Origin: Aedes albopictus
Taxonomy: Eukaryota > Arthropoda > Insecta > Diptera > Culicidae
DNA length: 64,000 nt
Direction: 5' to 3'
Assembly: GCF_035046485.1 (NCBI RefSeq)
Contig: NC_085138.1
Location: 44,985,464 to 45,049,463 of the forward strand
Both the position numbers and the translations under genes were made by a program. The notes below the pieces were generated by a model, which was not told the DNA's origin, searched no databases, and saw only the letters and a program-made list of their open reading frames with translations. This document shows, in pieces, positions 20,394 to 32,002 of this stretch. Each line of letters starts with the position of its first letter. The stretch's first letter is position 1.

Positions 20394-21926
20394 ATGTCTT
20401 CGCAACCGCCAAATCAACAACAATCAAACAATGCAACACCACAGCAGCAGTCGGGCGGCGGATCGGGAACCGGCGGGAACGACCGGGTCATCGACAGTGT
20501 CCTGTTTCCGCCGAAACACAAACTCACGATCGCCGAGGTGTTCGACTCACATACCGGCAAGCCCCGTCCGGACGTCCTGAAGCAGCACTTCATCCTGGAA
20601 GGTCGGATCGAGGAGAATGCCGCCCTGCGGATCATCCAGGAGGGTGCCGCGATCCTGAAGGCCGAAAGCACGATGATCGACATCGAAGCCCCGGTCACGG
20701 TGTGCGGCGACATCCACGGACAGTTCTACGATCTGATGAAGCTGTTCGAGATCGGCGGCTCGCCGGCGTCTACCAAGTATCTCTTTCTCGGCGACTACGT
20801 CGACCGCGGCTACTTTAGTATAGAGTGCGTACTGTATCTGTGGGCGCTGAAGCTGTGCTACCCGACCACACTATTTCTACTGCGAGGCAATCACGAGTGT
20901 CGACATCTAACGGAATACTTTACCTTTAAGCAGGAGTGTAAGATTAAGTACTCGGAACGGGTCTACGATGCGTGCATGGATGCGTTCGACTGCTTGCCCC
21001 TGGCGGCACTAATGAATCAGCAATTCCTCTGTGTTCACGGTGGCCTCTCGCCGGAGATTCAGGAACTGGACGACATCCGGAAGTTGGACAGATTCAAAGA
21101 ACCGCCGGCCTTCGGACCGATGTGCGACCTGCTGTGGTCCGATCCGCTGGAAGACTTCGGCAATGAGAAGAACTCGGACTTTTACTCGCACAATACGGTG
21201 CGCGGATGTTCGTACTTCTACAGCTATAAGGCGTGCTGTGATTTCCTGCAGAACAACAAGCTCCTATCGATCATTCGGGCGCACGAGGCGCAGGACGCTG
21301 GCTACCGTATGTACCGCAAGAGCTCGACGACCGGTTTCCCCTCGCTAATCACAATCTTCTCCGCTCCGAACTATCTGGATGTCTACAACAACAAGGCCGC
21401 CGTGTTAAAGTACGAAAACAACGTCATGAATATCCGGCAGTTCAACTGTTCGCCGCATCCGTACTGGCTTCCAAACTTCATGGACGTCTTCACCTGGTCG
21501 CTGCCCTTCGTCGGCGAGAAGGTCACCGAAATGCTGGTTAACGTACTTAACATCTGCTCCGACGACGAGCTGATCTGCGAAGGCGACGACACCCTGGAGG
21601 AGGCGAACGCCCGCAAGGAGGTCATCCGAAACAAGATCCGCGCCATCGGCAAGATGGCCCGTGTCTTCTCCGTGCTGAGGGAAGAATCCGAATCGGTTCT
21701 GCAGCTGAAAGGACTCACGCCAACCGGTGCCCTGCCACTAGGCGCCCTCTCCGGTGGCAAGCAGTCCCTCCACAACGCCCTGCAAGGCTTCTCGCCCAAC
21801 CACAAGATCACGTCGTTCGCCGAAGCCAAGGGCCTGGACGCGATCAATGAGCGGATGCCGCCGAGAAGGGACACCACGCCGACGCCCAGCGACGAGAAAT
21901 CCATATCGCTAACGGCGCCCAAATAA
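20394..21926 (+). CDS. CanA: Calcineurin A, catalytic subunit of protein phosphatase 2B
   Basis: The 510-residue protein is a Ca2+/calmodulin-dependent Ser/Thr phosphatase that works in the cytoplasm as a dimer with calcineurin B. After a Gln/Gly-rich N-terminus (1-30), the catalytic core shows GDIHGQ (105-110), GDYVDRG (133-139), RGNHE (164-168), VHGG (214-217) and RAHE (295-298). These supply the metal ligands Asp106, His108, Asp134, Asn166, His215 and His297 and the general acid His167. SAPNYLD is at 323. The calcineurin B-binding helix follows (about 354-385), then the calmodulin-binding segment (about 407-430, [14 protein letters not shown]) and the autoinhibitory segment (about 472-491, [18 protein letters not shown]). 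Length is normal for the family. All 511 codons lie in one exon, and GC-rich codons contrast with AT-rich surroundings. The start was chosen because homology begins soon after it and its context is good. Which insect paralogue it matches is not decided. Confidence 0.97.
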   Translation: MSSQPPNQQQSNNATPQQQSGGGSGTGGNDRVIDSVLFPPKHKLTIAEVFDSHTGKPRPDVLKQHFILEGRIEENAALRIIQEGAAILKAESTMIDIEAPVTVCGDIHGQFYDLMKLFEIGGSPASTKYLFLGDYVDRGYFSIECVLYLWALKLCYPTTLFLLRGNHECRHLTEYFTFKQECKIKYSERVYDACMDAFDCLPLAALMNQQFLCVHGGLSPEIQELDDIRKLDRFKEPPAFGPMCDLLWSDPLEDFGNEKNSDFYSHNTVRGCSYFYSYKACCDFLQNNKLLSIIRAHEAQDAGYRMYRKSSTTGFPSLITIFSAPNYLDVYNNKAAVLKYENNVMNIRQFNCSPHPYWLPNFMDVFTWSLPFVGEKVTEMLVNVLNICSDDELICEGDDTLEEANARKEVIRNKIRAIGKMARVFSVLREESESVLQLKGLTPTGALPLGALSGGKQSLHNALQGFSPNHKITSFAEAKGLDAINERMPPRRDTTPTPSDEKSISLTAPK

Positions 21927-22240
21927 TCAGTTACGTCATAGTAGTCGTCGTCGTCGTCGCCGTCGTAACCATAGGAACAGTGTTGAAATTCAGCAGTTCA
22001 GCGCGAAAAGAGCATAGCTACACGCCCACATTCACAGTCACTCTCTCTCACTCACACACACACACACACCCTCACCCACATGAAGCATCCTCTCCCAAAA
22101 AAATCACGTACGCACGCGCGAGCGCATATGCATATAAAAAGAATATTATAATTGAGAAGCTACTAAGAGGAAAACCAACACAAGAAGAAAACAACTATTA
22201 TAATAAATTATGGGAAAAAATAAAGAAAAACTAACTTAAG
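21927..22240 (+). other. Calcineurin A proximal 3'UTR
   Basis: The sequence after the stop codon has a (GTC)n run at about 21940-21965, a CA repeat near 22056-22075 and a first candidate polyadenylation signal AATAAA at 22202-22207. The small frame 21980-22234 is not supported as a gene. Confidence 0.5.
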
Positions 22241-23399
22241 GTGAATCCATCATCAATATCTCATTACCTTGGGAAATTCAGACGCAAAGCAACACTACTA
22301 CAACCACCACAATCTGGAAATACGAAACTGTCAAACAGTCAACGCCCTCCTTCTCTCTCACACACGCATACGACGCGAACCCTAATCGCAGTTCAAACTG
22401 CGTACGTGTACGTGCGCATTTTCAGTTCTCCATAGGCAATCGAAGCAGGCGCAACGTTTTCGTTCTTTCGGCAACACGGCATCCATCCATTTCCCTCCAA
22501 CTGTTTGGTTGCCATGGCATTTTTCGCATTTCCCACAGAAACAACAAACAAATACAACCAAAACAGATACATTTGTTTCATTCATTGTGCTGCGGTGGGA
22601 AAGAAGAGGAGTGAATCGAGAATTTAGTCAATACCTCTGCTCGGAAGAGGATGAATTTGAATGAATTTTTTGACACACATTGCGGAAATTTCTATTCAAT
22701 CGAGTTGAGGAGGGTGCCGTGTTTCGCACGTTACTGGAAATGAATGTGTTGTGCTCGTTTTACCCCACTCTCTCAAACTTTTCTGATAGAAAATCCTTAA
22801 TTATCCCCGAAGGGAATGTAAAACAATTCGCATTTGTTAAAACTGAGCTGATTTGATTCACCGCTCGGTTCTGAAGTGTTTCCAATTTCTCCGATATCCC
22901 CTGGTTCTTTGAACTTTGCCTGAAGTGGAATGTAATCGATAAAGCAGCACCAACTTTTCAAAAAGTTGTCCAGAGAATCTTGTGAAAACTGTTTGAACCA
23001 CCGCACACCTGTCTAGACCAAGCTATTGCTGTTTATACTCTAGTTTCTATAATGTTTCGAAAATTTCTCACGAGCATTTGTTCGGGTACAAACGCGGTCG
23101 ATAAAGTAGAACTATGCTGAAATAAATTTTACCGAAGAAACGAATGAGCCTGGATTACATCGCCGTATGGATCTCCTGACTGAAATAGATCCAATTTCAC
23201 TCCGATTGCCCTCGTATCTTGAAATATTTCACAAGGAATTCAACCCGGAGTGAAGCTTCGTCGATAAAGAAGAACCAGTATTGAATAAAATTGCCAGTAC
23301 CTTTCAAAGTGAATCATTTAGTGTGTCCTTATGGCGTACAGAAGTGCTATATGCTATATGCTGGTGGTTCCATTTGATTGTCCGAGTAGTCTTACTTAA

Positions 23400-23960
23400 A
23401 ATATATTCTACTTTATCGACTGTTTCCTGTTGAGGCACAAATACATGTAAAGTATTCAAAGAAATGGAAAAAATGGCAACATTTCAGTCAAAATCACCCT
23501 GCGGCAGCCCTCACCTCTTGAGTTCGAACTTCGGGCCATTTTACCTTAGGATGTTCCTACATTATCGAATAGGTTACACTGCGAAAAGAAATACGTGTAA
23601 TATATTCAAACAATTAGAGAAAATTGGGGTGAAATAAGCAATGATTCAGTTTAGAGAGAGCCGTGTGATGGCTCAAACAACTCCCATTGAATTCTCTGGT
23701 CAATTTTACTTAGTCATTATCCTACTTTATCGAACACGTCAGCCTCCGAGCACAAATACGTGTAAAAAAATCGAACCAATAGGGGGCAGCAGGGTGAAAT
23801 AAGAAAAGGCCTCACAGTTAAGAGAACTGTAAGGCGATCCAAACCACATGCCACTCGTTTCTACGGGCAATTTTCTCTTGGGAAAATTTCTACGACCACG
23901 TTACAATTCACATCCGGAAAACGTGAGAAACTTTCAAAGACTTAGGGGAAATTGGGATAA
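23400..23960. repeat. Diverged tandem repeat, about 150-172 bp per unit
   Basis: The word CTACTTTATCGA and the linked word AAATACGTGTAA recur near 23408, 23557, 23729 and, weakly, 23890. The inverse word TCGATAAAGTAGAAC is at about 23100. Units are heavily diverged. From 22241 to 23090 I recognise nothing except ordinary AT-rich sequence. Confidence 0.5.
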
Positions 23961-24028
23961 AACCAGAAGATGAAAATCTTAATTTACAGAAAAAAAAGAG
24001 AGAGTAGAGGTGTAAAACGAGTTCGGCA

Positions 24029-24319
24029 CAGTAGACGTTCGATAACTGCAACATGTTTACGTTTCACTTAGCGAATGAAATTCGATAACTGCAAATACGG
24101 ACAGACGTCAAAGAACTGTCAGTTGCTGCAGAATGTAGCCAATGTGCTTACGGAAAACATCGCACTGCAACAAAAGTGCATGCGAAAAATATCGTGCATC
24201 GCTGTTGACATTTCGATTTGACGGATAGCGGTGCAATAACTGCAAAATTGTTGCACTTAGTGGACTTGCAGTTAAAAAGCATTGCAGTTAAAGCGTTTGC
24301 ACCGAGCGAACGTCTACTG
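24029..24319. mobile_element. CAGTAGACG-family MITE, near-complete reference copy
   Basis: The ends CAGTAGACGTTCGATAAC and GAGCGAACGTCTACTG form short TIRs; TA follows the right end. The length is 291 bp. The interior has GC-skewed words such as GACGGATAGCGGTGCAATAA. It is the clearest undisturbed member and the reference for copies at 4880, 27592, 27840, 28640 and 32003. Confidence 0.8.
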
Positions 24320-24429
24320 TACATTCAATTTCAGCATTGTGCGGCACGTGAAACTCTCTGCATCTGATTCCTTAAATTTCATCCACTTCGGGCAAAGACA
24401 TTGAATTGATTCCCATTTTATTACTCTTT

Positions 24430-27010
24430 TTTTCTACTGTGCATTGATGGTGATCAGAAGGCAGCGGAGAAAGATGCTTATTTTCTCCCAAAAGAGAGAG
24501 CGAGAAAGAGAGAAATGGTTCAAGTAACAGAGAAGAACAAATATATTATTAATCGAGAATTATTGTTGATGTTTTCTAGCTAAACCAAAACAAACAAAGC
24601 AACCCAATACAAGCAAAATCGGTGGAAAGAGAGAGGGAGAGAAAGAGATAGGATTGTTGAGCAACCCCCGTTACGACGTTAGGCTTGTGTTACAGAGAGG
24701 GAAACAGATACAATTTTGTATTTGTCCGAATTATAACTTTTGTCAGAAAACAAAAATCCTTAAAACATAATCATCGGATTTGATTGAAATGCAATGGATC
24801 GAACAACGCACACACACAAATCAATAGAGGAGAAAATCATACTAGATGTCAACAGTTCGACGCGTCATCGTGTAAACACGACAAATTTAACCTTGAAAAT
24901 TTTATTCACTTTCTAACCACAACAACAACAAGTACTCTGTCCGGTTTCTCAAATTCCACTAGAATAAACTAATATTTTATCAGAAGAAAAAAATTAAAAC
25001 AAACTAATAGACAACCAGCGCTTGAACTATCATTCTCAATCTGTCATCACCATATGTCACAAACACACACGTCTCACATCTCGCAGAGCCTACTGTAATT
25101 GCTCCCCTTCAACCAAAAAGTAAACATAACCCCTAATTACCACAGAAAATTCCGCAGAACTTGAGCGACTTCATATACGGAAAGCGACGCTGCTGGGGCC
25201 GAAAAAAGGCGGAGAAGAAGAAGCAAAAGAAGAACATGTATGCATTGTAACTAATCAAACACTCTCATTTTTGACATGTGATTAAATATTGTTTTTACTG
25301 TTTTTCTTACTATTATTTATATGACAAACGACACGCGAATTTATCCCAAGCAGGAAAGTTCCCACACACATACATACACACGAAAAACAGACACGTATAC
25401 ATCACACAAACCGTTCCTTCCTTCCTTCCTTCATTACCAGACGACTAAGTGAAACAAAAGAAAGAAAAAAATGTTGAAGAAAATTGATTGGAACAAGCTT
25501 AACACTAATCAAGTAAGGGTAACAAATATAAATATATTTAACAGGTGACGAGAAAACAGGACGAAGAAAGCAAATCGGTAGATAAACAAAACAAAAAAAA
25601 CACAGTTTAGAAAGAAGTACGCGAGAATGAGTCGAGCGTCTGATGCAGGAGCGAGGAGGTAACAGAAGAAAAAAAACTGAGAATGAAGAAGAAAAAACAG
25701 TAAAACAAGTTAAGTCGTAAGTGTATAATTGATTAATGATTAAGTAAATTAATTTAACTGATTATGAAGCTGACGCAGAAGGTAGTAGAATCAAGAGCGA
25801 AAAAAACCTAGAGTCGAATGAAAGGCGAGAATTAAATTTAAAAAACAAACAAACAGAAAAAAAATATAACAAAAGAGGAGTAATTATTGTCATATTATTA
25901 AATCTATTGCGATCATTGAGAAAAAAACAACAACAACAAGAGGAAAAGAAAAACAAAACAAACAAGAATCTTATATAGAAGCATTGAATTCAAAAACAAA
26001 AATTGTGCATCAGCAGAACACACAAAAAAACACTATGAAAAACTGAAGCAAATAGCGCGGAAAGAACGTGAAACATTTTCATTATTTTAAAAACAATTCT
26101 CTTAATTGAAATAGTAATATAGCTCATTAAGACAAGAAGAAAAAAACAAAAACATCATTGTGTAAGCAAAACAAAAACAAAAGATAGAAGATTAATAAGT
26201 GAATAAAAAAAACTTCCCTTCCCGTGTTAATAAAAACAACATTTGCGTGCGCTTTTCTCATCATTAAAACTAAAATCGACGAGTTAATAACCTTTAAACG
26301 AAATGAAAGAGAAAAAAACACAAACAAGCAAAAAACCTTTAAAAAACTACTTCTTTTTTTACTTAAATCCTGGTTGGAATTTCTGTACGACTAAGTTTTA
26401 CGCATTATTTGTAATATTTTTATTCACCTGTTGTTATACTAGTAATAAAAACGGAATATTTATGTTTAAAGCTAGATCTTTTTCGAGTATGAGATGAGAA
26501 AAGAGAAACATTGTTATAGTGTAATTTAATGTAAACAAACAAGCAGAGTAAAAAAAATCACAGAACATAATTAACAACCTCCCTCCCCATTTTCAATGTT
26601 TCGTTACACACAAGAATGCAGGAAAATGAAAGAAGAAAAATCACTCTGAAGTAATAACGTAACCGCAATCCGAACTACGCTAAAGTAAACAAAAACTAAA
26701 AACAAAAGAAATCAATTTTTATACCACACTTTCTTCTAAGACACTCATATGAACCATACGAATCAATGAATCAACTATTAAGCTGAAAAGAGAGATAACA
26801 AACAAAAAAACTAAACCGCAGTCGCAAAACCTTACCAAGTTTTTTCGGATTCACACAACAACCTGTCTCTCAGCAGAACAACTCTGTCATCAAACAACTC
26901 TTCTTATAAGAAAACCAAGTAATAAAAGTTAAAATTTGTTCTTCTATTCTAAAAACAAAGCAAGCGTGTCGTGTTTTTGTTTTATTTCCGTTGGTCAAAA
27001 CTCCTTCCAC
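24430..27010 (+). other. A-rich UTR-like sequence downstream of calcineurin A
   Basis: The plus strand is strongly A-rich with many 'aaacaaac' words and short CA tracts, a composition common in long insect 3'UTRs. Candidate AATAAA signals include ones near 26225, 26443 and 26922. The stretch ends with a (CCA)n run at about 27008-27031. No coding frame is credible. It may be part of an extended calcineurin 3'UTR; that is inference. Confidence 0.45.
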
Positions 27011-27591
27011 CACCACCACCACCACCACCATTCAGTTTTACGGACTTACTCGCACACACAGACATACGAACATGCATACATATACACAGACAGATAGACA
27101 GACGGACGCTTTTATATATACGGTCACTGTCAAACGACACAGATTATACGTCAGATCCCGATTTATTGTTGCCGCAATTTACGCTTATGGTGCTGCAAGC
27201 CAATCGAAATCGCTGCGTACCAAGTGCAATGTTTACAAACAATCGTCTGTTAACTTCTAGAACTGTCACAATTTGATGTACATGTCAGCTCAACAGACGA
27301 TTGTTGTGTCAACAGAAATATTGTTTATGTTTGCTTTCTTATAGGTGACAAAGAAATGTTGTGACAGTTCCCATAACTCACATAGGAATGTTTGTCAACA
27401 TTGAACTAATACGGAGGGATTTGCGTTGGTCTATGCACACATATTTGAGAACGAAACAATGAACGAAAGAAGCTTATGAATAGGTCACGATATGTGGATT
27501 TTTTGCTCCGGATCTCATAGGCTGCACTGCAATATCTAACTAGTTGACAGTGTTTGAGTGGTGACAGATAGCTACCTAATACAGTAGACGT

Positions 27592-27835
27592 TCGCTCGGT
27601 GCAAGCGAATGCAATGATTTTCAACTGCAAGTCCGCTAAGTTCATTAATTTTGCAGTTATCGCACCGCTATCCGTCAAAATTAAATGTCAATAGCGGTGC
27701 TATGTATTTGCATGCACTTTCGTTCGAATGCGATGTTTTCAGAATGCACATTGACTGCATACTGCAGCAAATAACAGTACTTTGACGTCTGTCAGTTGTG
27801 AAAAGTAGTATTACAGTTATCTAACACATCTCCTG
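27592..27835. mobile_element. CAGTAGACG-family MITE, inverse-oriented copy
   Basis: It starts CAGTAGACGTTCGCTCGGTG after TA (27590-27591) and ends at TCTCCTG before TA. Compared with the 24029 copy it is inverted and its distal end is diverged. It abuts the next copy with only TATG between. Confidence 0.7.
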
Positions 27836-27839
27836 TATG

Positions 27840-28333
27840 CAGTAGTGTTCGCTCGGTGCAAACGGTTTAACTGCAATGCTTTTTAAGCGCAAGCCCGCAA
27901 AGTGCAACAATTTTGCAATTATCGCACCGTTAAGCTAGTATGACACTCTTTGACCAATGACAAATATTTGACCACTTTTGACAGTTAAATTTTGACCAAG
28001 GTGTACCTGGCAAACAAAAATATTTGTCACTTTCGAAAAACGAATAGGGACAAACAGAGCCAAACCACCTGCCAAAATTTATCTGTCAAAACTGGTCAAA
28101 TATTTGGCGTCTAGGCAAAGAGTGTAATAGCACCCTTACCGTTCAAAACGAAATGCCAACAGCGAAGCGATGTTTTTCGCATGCACTGTTGTCGCAGTGC
28201 GATGTTCTCCGAACGCACTTTGGCAGCATTCTGCAAAAACTGACAGTTCTTTAGAGTGTGTCAGTTGTAGCAGTTATTGAATTTCATTCGCTAAGTGAAA
28301 CGTAAACATGTTACAGTTACAAAACGTCTACTG
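27840..28333. mobile_element. CAGTAGACG-family MITE split by a TTA-flanked MITE
   Basis: The ends are CAGTAGTGTTCGCTCGG (27840) and AAACGTCTACTG (28333). The family sequence breaks at 'atcgcaccg' (27949) and resumes at 'ccgttcaaaac' (28139). The insert with its TTA duplications accounts for the gap. Confidence 0.75.
27953..28135. mobile_element. Tourist-like MITE, 183 bp, TTA target
   Basis: TTA flanks both sides (27950-27952, 28136-28138), as in PIF/Harbinger insertions. The left end AGCTAGTATGACACTCTTTG and the right end CAAAGAGTGTAATAGCACCC are inverted copies, and the similarity continues into 'caaatatttg' words. It is nested in a CAGTAGACG-family MITE. Confidence 0.75.
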
Positions 28334-28639
28334 TCCGTTAAAAAATGTTTCCCAATAACTTTAACGATTTACACAGTTATTATACTACCACGAACGCTTT
28401 AATTGAGGAATGAAAACAAAAACAACGACGGATCAAATTACACGTTTAAATCGTCCTTTAAAAAAAACCATCATTTAGACAGGATTTTGATGACTTTAAC
28501 TTTTCTAATCCTAGAATCGTGAAGGCGTGCAAACAAGACATTTTTTCACGATGAAAACAATTTTTTGATAGTGTTTGTGGTCTTGTACCGACTATTCGAA
28601 CCCTCTAGCGGGCGAAATTGAAAGGCACAAAACTGAGTA

Positions 28640-28929
28640 CAGTAGACGTTCACTCGGTGCAAACGGTTTAACTGCAATGCTGTTTAAGCACAAGTTCGCT
28701 AAGTGCAACCATTTTGCCGTTATCGCACCGCTATCCGTCAAAATCAAATGTCAACAGCGATGCGATGTTATTCGCATGCACTTTTGTTGCAGTGCGATGT
28801 TTTTTGAATGCACTTTGGCTGCATTCTGCAACGACTGACAGTTCTTTGACGTCTGTCATTTGTTGCAGTTATCGAATTTCATTCGGTAAGTGAAACCGTA
28901 AACACGTTGGAGTTATCGATCGTCTACTG
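28640..28929. mobile_element. CAGTAGACG-family MITE, inverse-oriented copy
   Basis: It begins CAGTAGACGTTCACTCGG after TA (28638-28639) and ends ATCGTCTACTG. The length of 290 bp equals the reference copy. The interior is well conserved. The 28334-28570 stretch before it shows no feature. Confidence 0.8.
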
Positions 28930-29292
28930 TGTACTCATACGTATAGTGTTCGTAGGTAAGATGTCAGCTATTTCTATAAAACGAAGCCTAAAATTCCAGC
29001 ATTTTACGAGCGCTAATAGAATTTAGCACTTAAGAATAGATTGACATTTACCTTTGAGTTGCTTGACAGCTGATCGTAAGGATCGATCATCCATCTTGAC
29101 GATTAACTGTCAAACGACACATGTCAGATGTCAGCTCGTTTTTTTCCCTGCCAGAAAATGAGAAAAAAATTTGGCAGCACATGTGCTCGCAAAATGCTGG
29201 ATAATTTTCATCAAATCCTACGATTTGATCGATAAACGGTACGTTTGAATGGCAAATTGCAATTTATTTTATTATTACTTTCGTAAAATCTA

Positions 29293-30288
29293 CCGTCTAA
29301 CCCCGCTTATACGACACTTTTTGATTCGTACACGCAGAAAAATGACGCTTGTTTGAAACAATAAAACGCTTGGTTGATTTTCAAACTGAGAATTTACTTA
29401 TACCAAGGTTATATTTCTCTGTTCTTACTCAGAGTTTATCGATTAAAACAATCAATCACCATTATTTCATACAACGTTAGAAACTTCATTTGTTTCTACA
29501 AAATGGGTACCACAAACATGGCCTGGAAGCACTCACACATCTTTGAAAAACTTACCCCAACTTCGCCACAACGAGGAAGGTGTAGCAAATCCATCACTGC
29601 AACTTCCAAGTGCAGTTTTGGCCGTGATGGATAACGCGCAGGTACTAAAGACAGCATTCGCAAAAAAAGTTGGTCGGTTTCGCCTTTTTGTCTCTTTTTA
29701 TTCGATCTCCTTTCCATCCGCTTGCCGAGCGTCTAAAAGTAGGTTTTCGAGCTGCCGCAGGAGCTGCCGTCACCAACACAATCACATTCCGGCTTTGTTA
29801 ATAGCAAAAGTGCAGTCGTTTGAAACAAACCGTTATTTTATATTGAATCTACAAAAATCTCTGTTTGTTTTAACAAACTGCCAAAAATTTCGACAAATGA
29901 AAATATTTGTATTATCAAACACTGGAACAGTTCAGTTTAGACATGAAATTAGATTATCGCTATAGTAAACTGAAAAATTGGTTGATTTGAACTAGATTTT
30001 AATTGTGTTTACAATTTATTTCTCTGCGTGTACCAAGTTCATTCAACATTTATCGAATGAAAAAATGCTCAGTTCTCACTGCAACGCACACATTTGATAG
30101 AGCTACTTTTCTTCTAGTCGCAGCTTGCTTAAGTTTTGCGTTACTAGACACTCGATTTGAGTTTAACAACAAACCCAAAGTTTCCAAATTACAATGCGGA
30201 AGACTGTGCAGGGTAACGAACAGTTTGTCGGATAACAACGTTACTCCAATGGCTCGACAACAATGTTTGTCATATAAGCGGGGTAGAA
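29293..30288. mobile_element. ACCGTCTA-ended MITE carrying a 700-bp MITE
   Basis: The left end CCGTCTAACCCCGCTTATAC and the right end ATATAAGCGGGGTAGA are inverted. The element is interrupted at TA by the CACGCAG element (29331-30030), so its own length is about 300 bp. Related elements are at 30488-31125, 31126-31438 and 37209-37636. Confidence 0.65.
29331..30030. mobile_element. CACGCAGAAA-ended MITE, 700 bp, copy 1
   Basis: The element starts CACGCAGAAAAATGACGC and ends TTTCTCTGCGTG, flanked by TA on both sides (29329-29330, 30031-30032). A second copy of exactly the same length in opposite orientation is at 60661-61360. The interior has a GC-richer, gene-like core with short frames (29543-29965 plus, 29496-29717 minus) that are not conserved as one uninterrupted frame between copies, so no protein is proposed. 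Confidence 0.8.
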
Positions 30289-30487
30289 TGAAAGAATTAT
30301 ATGCTGGATGAAGAGAGCAATGCAATCCGACATAGTCAATTTTACGAGACAATTTGACAGGAGGTGGCATACTAACACGTAAAAATCAATCACTATTGAG
30401 GTTTCGTAAAAGGCCTGATTTTACGAGCACTAGTCTCCACCACAATTATTCTCCCTTTCCGACAGGGATCGAATCAGTTGACATCTA

Positions 30488-31125
30488 CACCGTCTACCCT
30501 CGTTGCTTTGACCGCATCTAATCTGAACACTTTTTAGTTTGACCCCCGCTTATCTGCACATCGTTCAAACTAAAGCATTCAGTACACGTTTGGCCAATAT
30601 GCGCAAATATTTGGCTATTTGACGTATCAGACGTTAGCAGACGTTTGCCGTTTGGCTATTATTTGTCAATGGTCAGTACACGTATGACAAACAATTGGCA
30701 AACTCACATTTGCACGTGTTTGCCACTCGAGTTTGATCGGAGTTGCAAACATGACCAAATATTTGCTAGATTGCCGTACTTGAAAGGTGCTCAATTTGTA
30801 ATATTAGCAAATATTCGCCGTGACAAAGTTAGGCAAATATTTGCACAACAATGTTATTGCAAATTTATTTGGTCAGTACACGCATGACAAATAAATTTGT
30901 CAAATTTTGCCAAATATTTGCGCACTTGGCAAAGCGTGTACTGAAGGCTTAAAAATGGTTCAAACGTCATTATGCTCATGGAACGGAGTGAAAGGGAACG
31001 CAGAATCAAAACAAAACAGCAAAAAGGGTTACCATCAGTCTGTTTTTCGATGCCCACAGGTAACTAGAAAAATGAACCCCGTTGGTTTGCATGAGGTGTC
31101 GTTCAAACCAACGGGGGTAGACGGT
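30488..31125. mobile_element. ACCGTCTACC-ended MITE carrying a nested palindromic MITE
   Basis: The left end ACCGTCTACCCTCGTT and the right end AACGGGGGTAGACGGT are inverted. The interior holds another element (30573-30951). The right 100 bp contains GCATGAGGTGTCGTTCAA, which is shared with 13085-13195. Confidence 0.7.
30573..30951. mobile_element. Nested MITE with TTCAGTACACG ends
   Basis: The left end TTCAGTACACGTTTGGCCAA and the right end, reverse-complemented, TTCAGTACACGCTTTGCCAA agree closely, and both run into GCGCAAATATTTGG. The motif CAGTACACG recurs inside near 30673 and 30875, suggesting further internal nesting or TIR amplification. Confidence 0.7.
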
Positions 31126-31438
31126 ACTCGCACGAATAGCAGTTCCTCTTGCAGCTGCTACTTCCGGAAGTTCAGAGTTGGTGTTAAGTCACCTGAACCA
31201 CCTGGAGATCAACCAGAATGAACACCGGAAGCCAACAGTTGTGGAAAGAACAAGCTTTCAATTCGTTCCACCACAATAACTGTTGGATTTGTATTCAATA
31301 ACAAATTTGACAATCAAAACAAAAACAGAATTGCCAAATTGCATTGAACAAGGTTGTGTAGGGTGACCAGATTGTCAAATTAAAAGTTTACCTCGCTAAT
31401 TCGACTCAATCATTGTTAAATTAGCGGGGATTACCGGT
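31126..31438. mobile_element. Truncated copy of the 37209-type MITE
   Basis: The segment contains GCAGCTGCTACTTCCGGAAG and AACCACCTGGAGATCAACCA, which match the inverse of 37430-37515, and it ends near AAATTAGCGGGGATTACCGG. Its left end is missing next to the preceding MITE. From 31439 to 31790 no feature is visible. Confidence 0.6.
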
Positions 31439-31792
31439 AGTATTCGTTCGCTAGTTGCACCATATATAAATTGCAACGAGCGAATGCTATTCGCTAAATT
31501 CAACGTCATTTTGACACATCGGGGTTGCACTGCCAGCATGACTGACAGCACGAAGTTCACATTTTAACTTTTTTATTACCACAACTTGTCAAATTCTCCA
31601 GTTAATCGCTACAGTTTATGTCGTTTGACAGTTGACGGTTTAAAATCAGTCATAAACTAAACTAGACTGTGATGCTTCTTGTCGCTTGTAAAATGGAGAG
31701 CTCTTGCGTAAACATTTGTTGCCTTTCGTCTTCTACTCATTTTGGCATTTTATCTTACAAGATTTTCAATCACAGATCTTAACAACATCATA

Positions 31793-32000
31793 CAGTAGAT
31801 CGTCGATGATTGCAACATGTTTACGTTATACTTACCCAATTTCATTTCCTGCCTGCAAACATGTTAGCTGATACAGAATGCAATTATAGTGCATGGAATA
31901 CAACAAGATCCAGGCACATCCAAGCATCAATGCGTAAATAGGCAGTTCAGCGAGCTTTATCCGAATAAATCCAAGATTCACGCTTATGGCGACTTCACTG
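31793..32000. mobile_element. Possible diverged CAGTAGAC-family MITE
   Basis: It begins TACAGTAGATCGTCGATGAT and shares CAACATGTTTACGTT with the family, then diverges. CACTG next to TA closes it directly before the next copy. Confidence is limited because the interior does not match. Confidence 0.4.
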
Positions 32001-32002
32001 TA

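Noticed and set aside
20354..20818. 154-residue frame over calcineurin A
   Set aside because: It is a shifted-frame shadow of the calcineurin coding sequence with no domain of its own.
29543..29965. 140-residue frame as a host gene
   Set aside because: It lies within a TA-flanked 700-bp MITE and is not preserved as one frame in the second copy.
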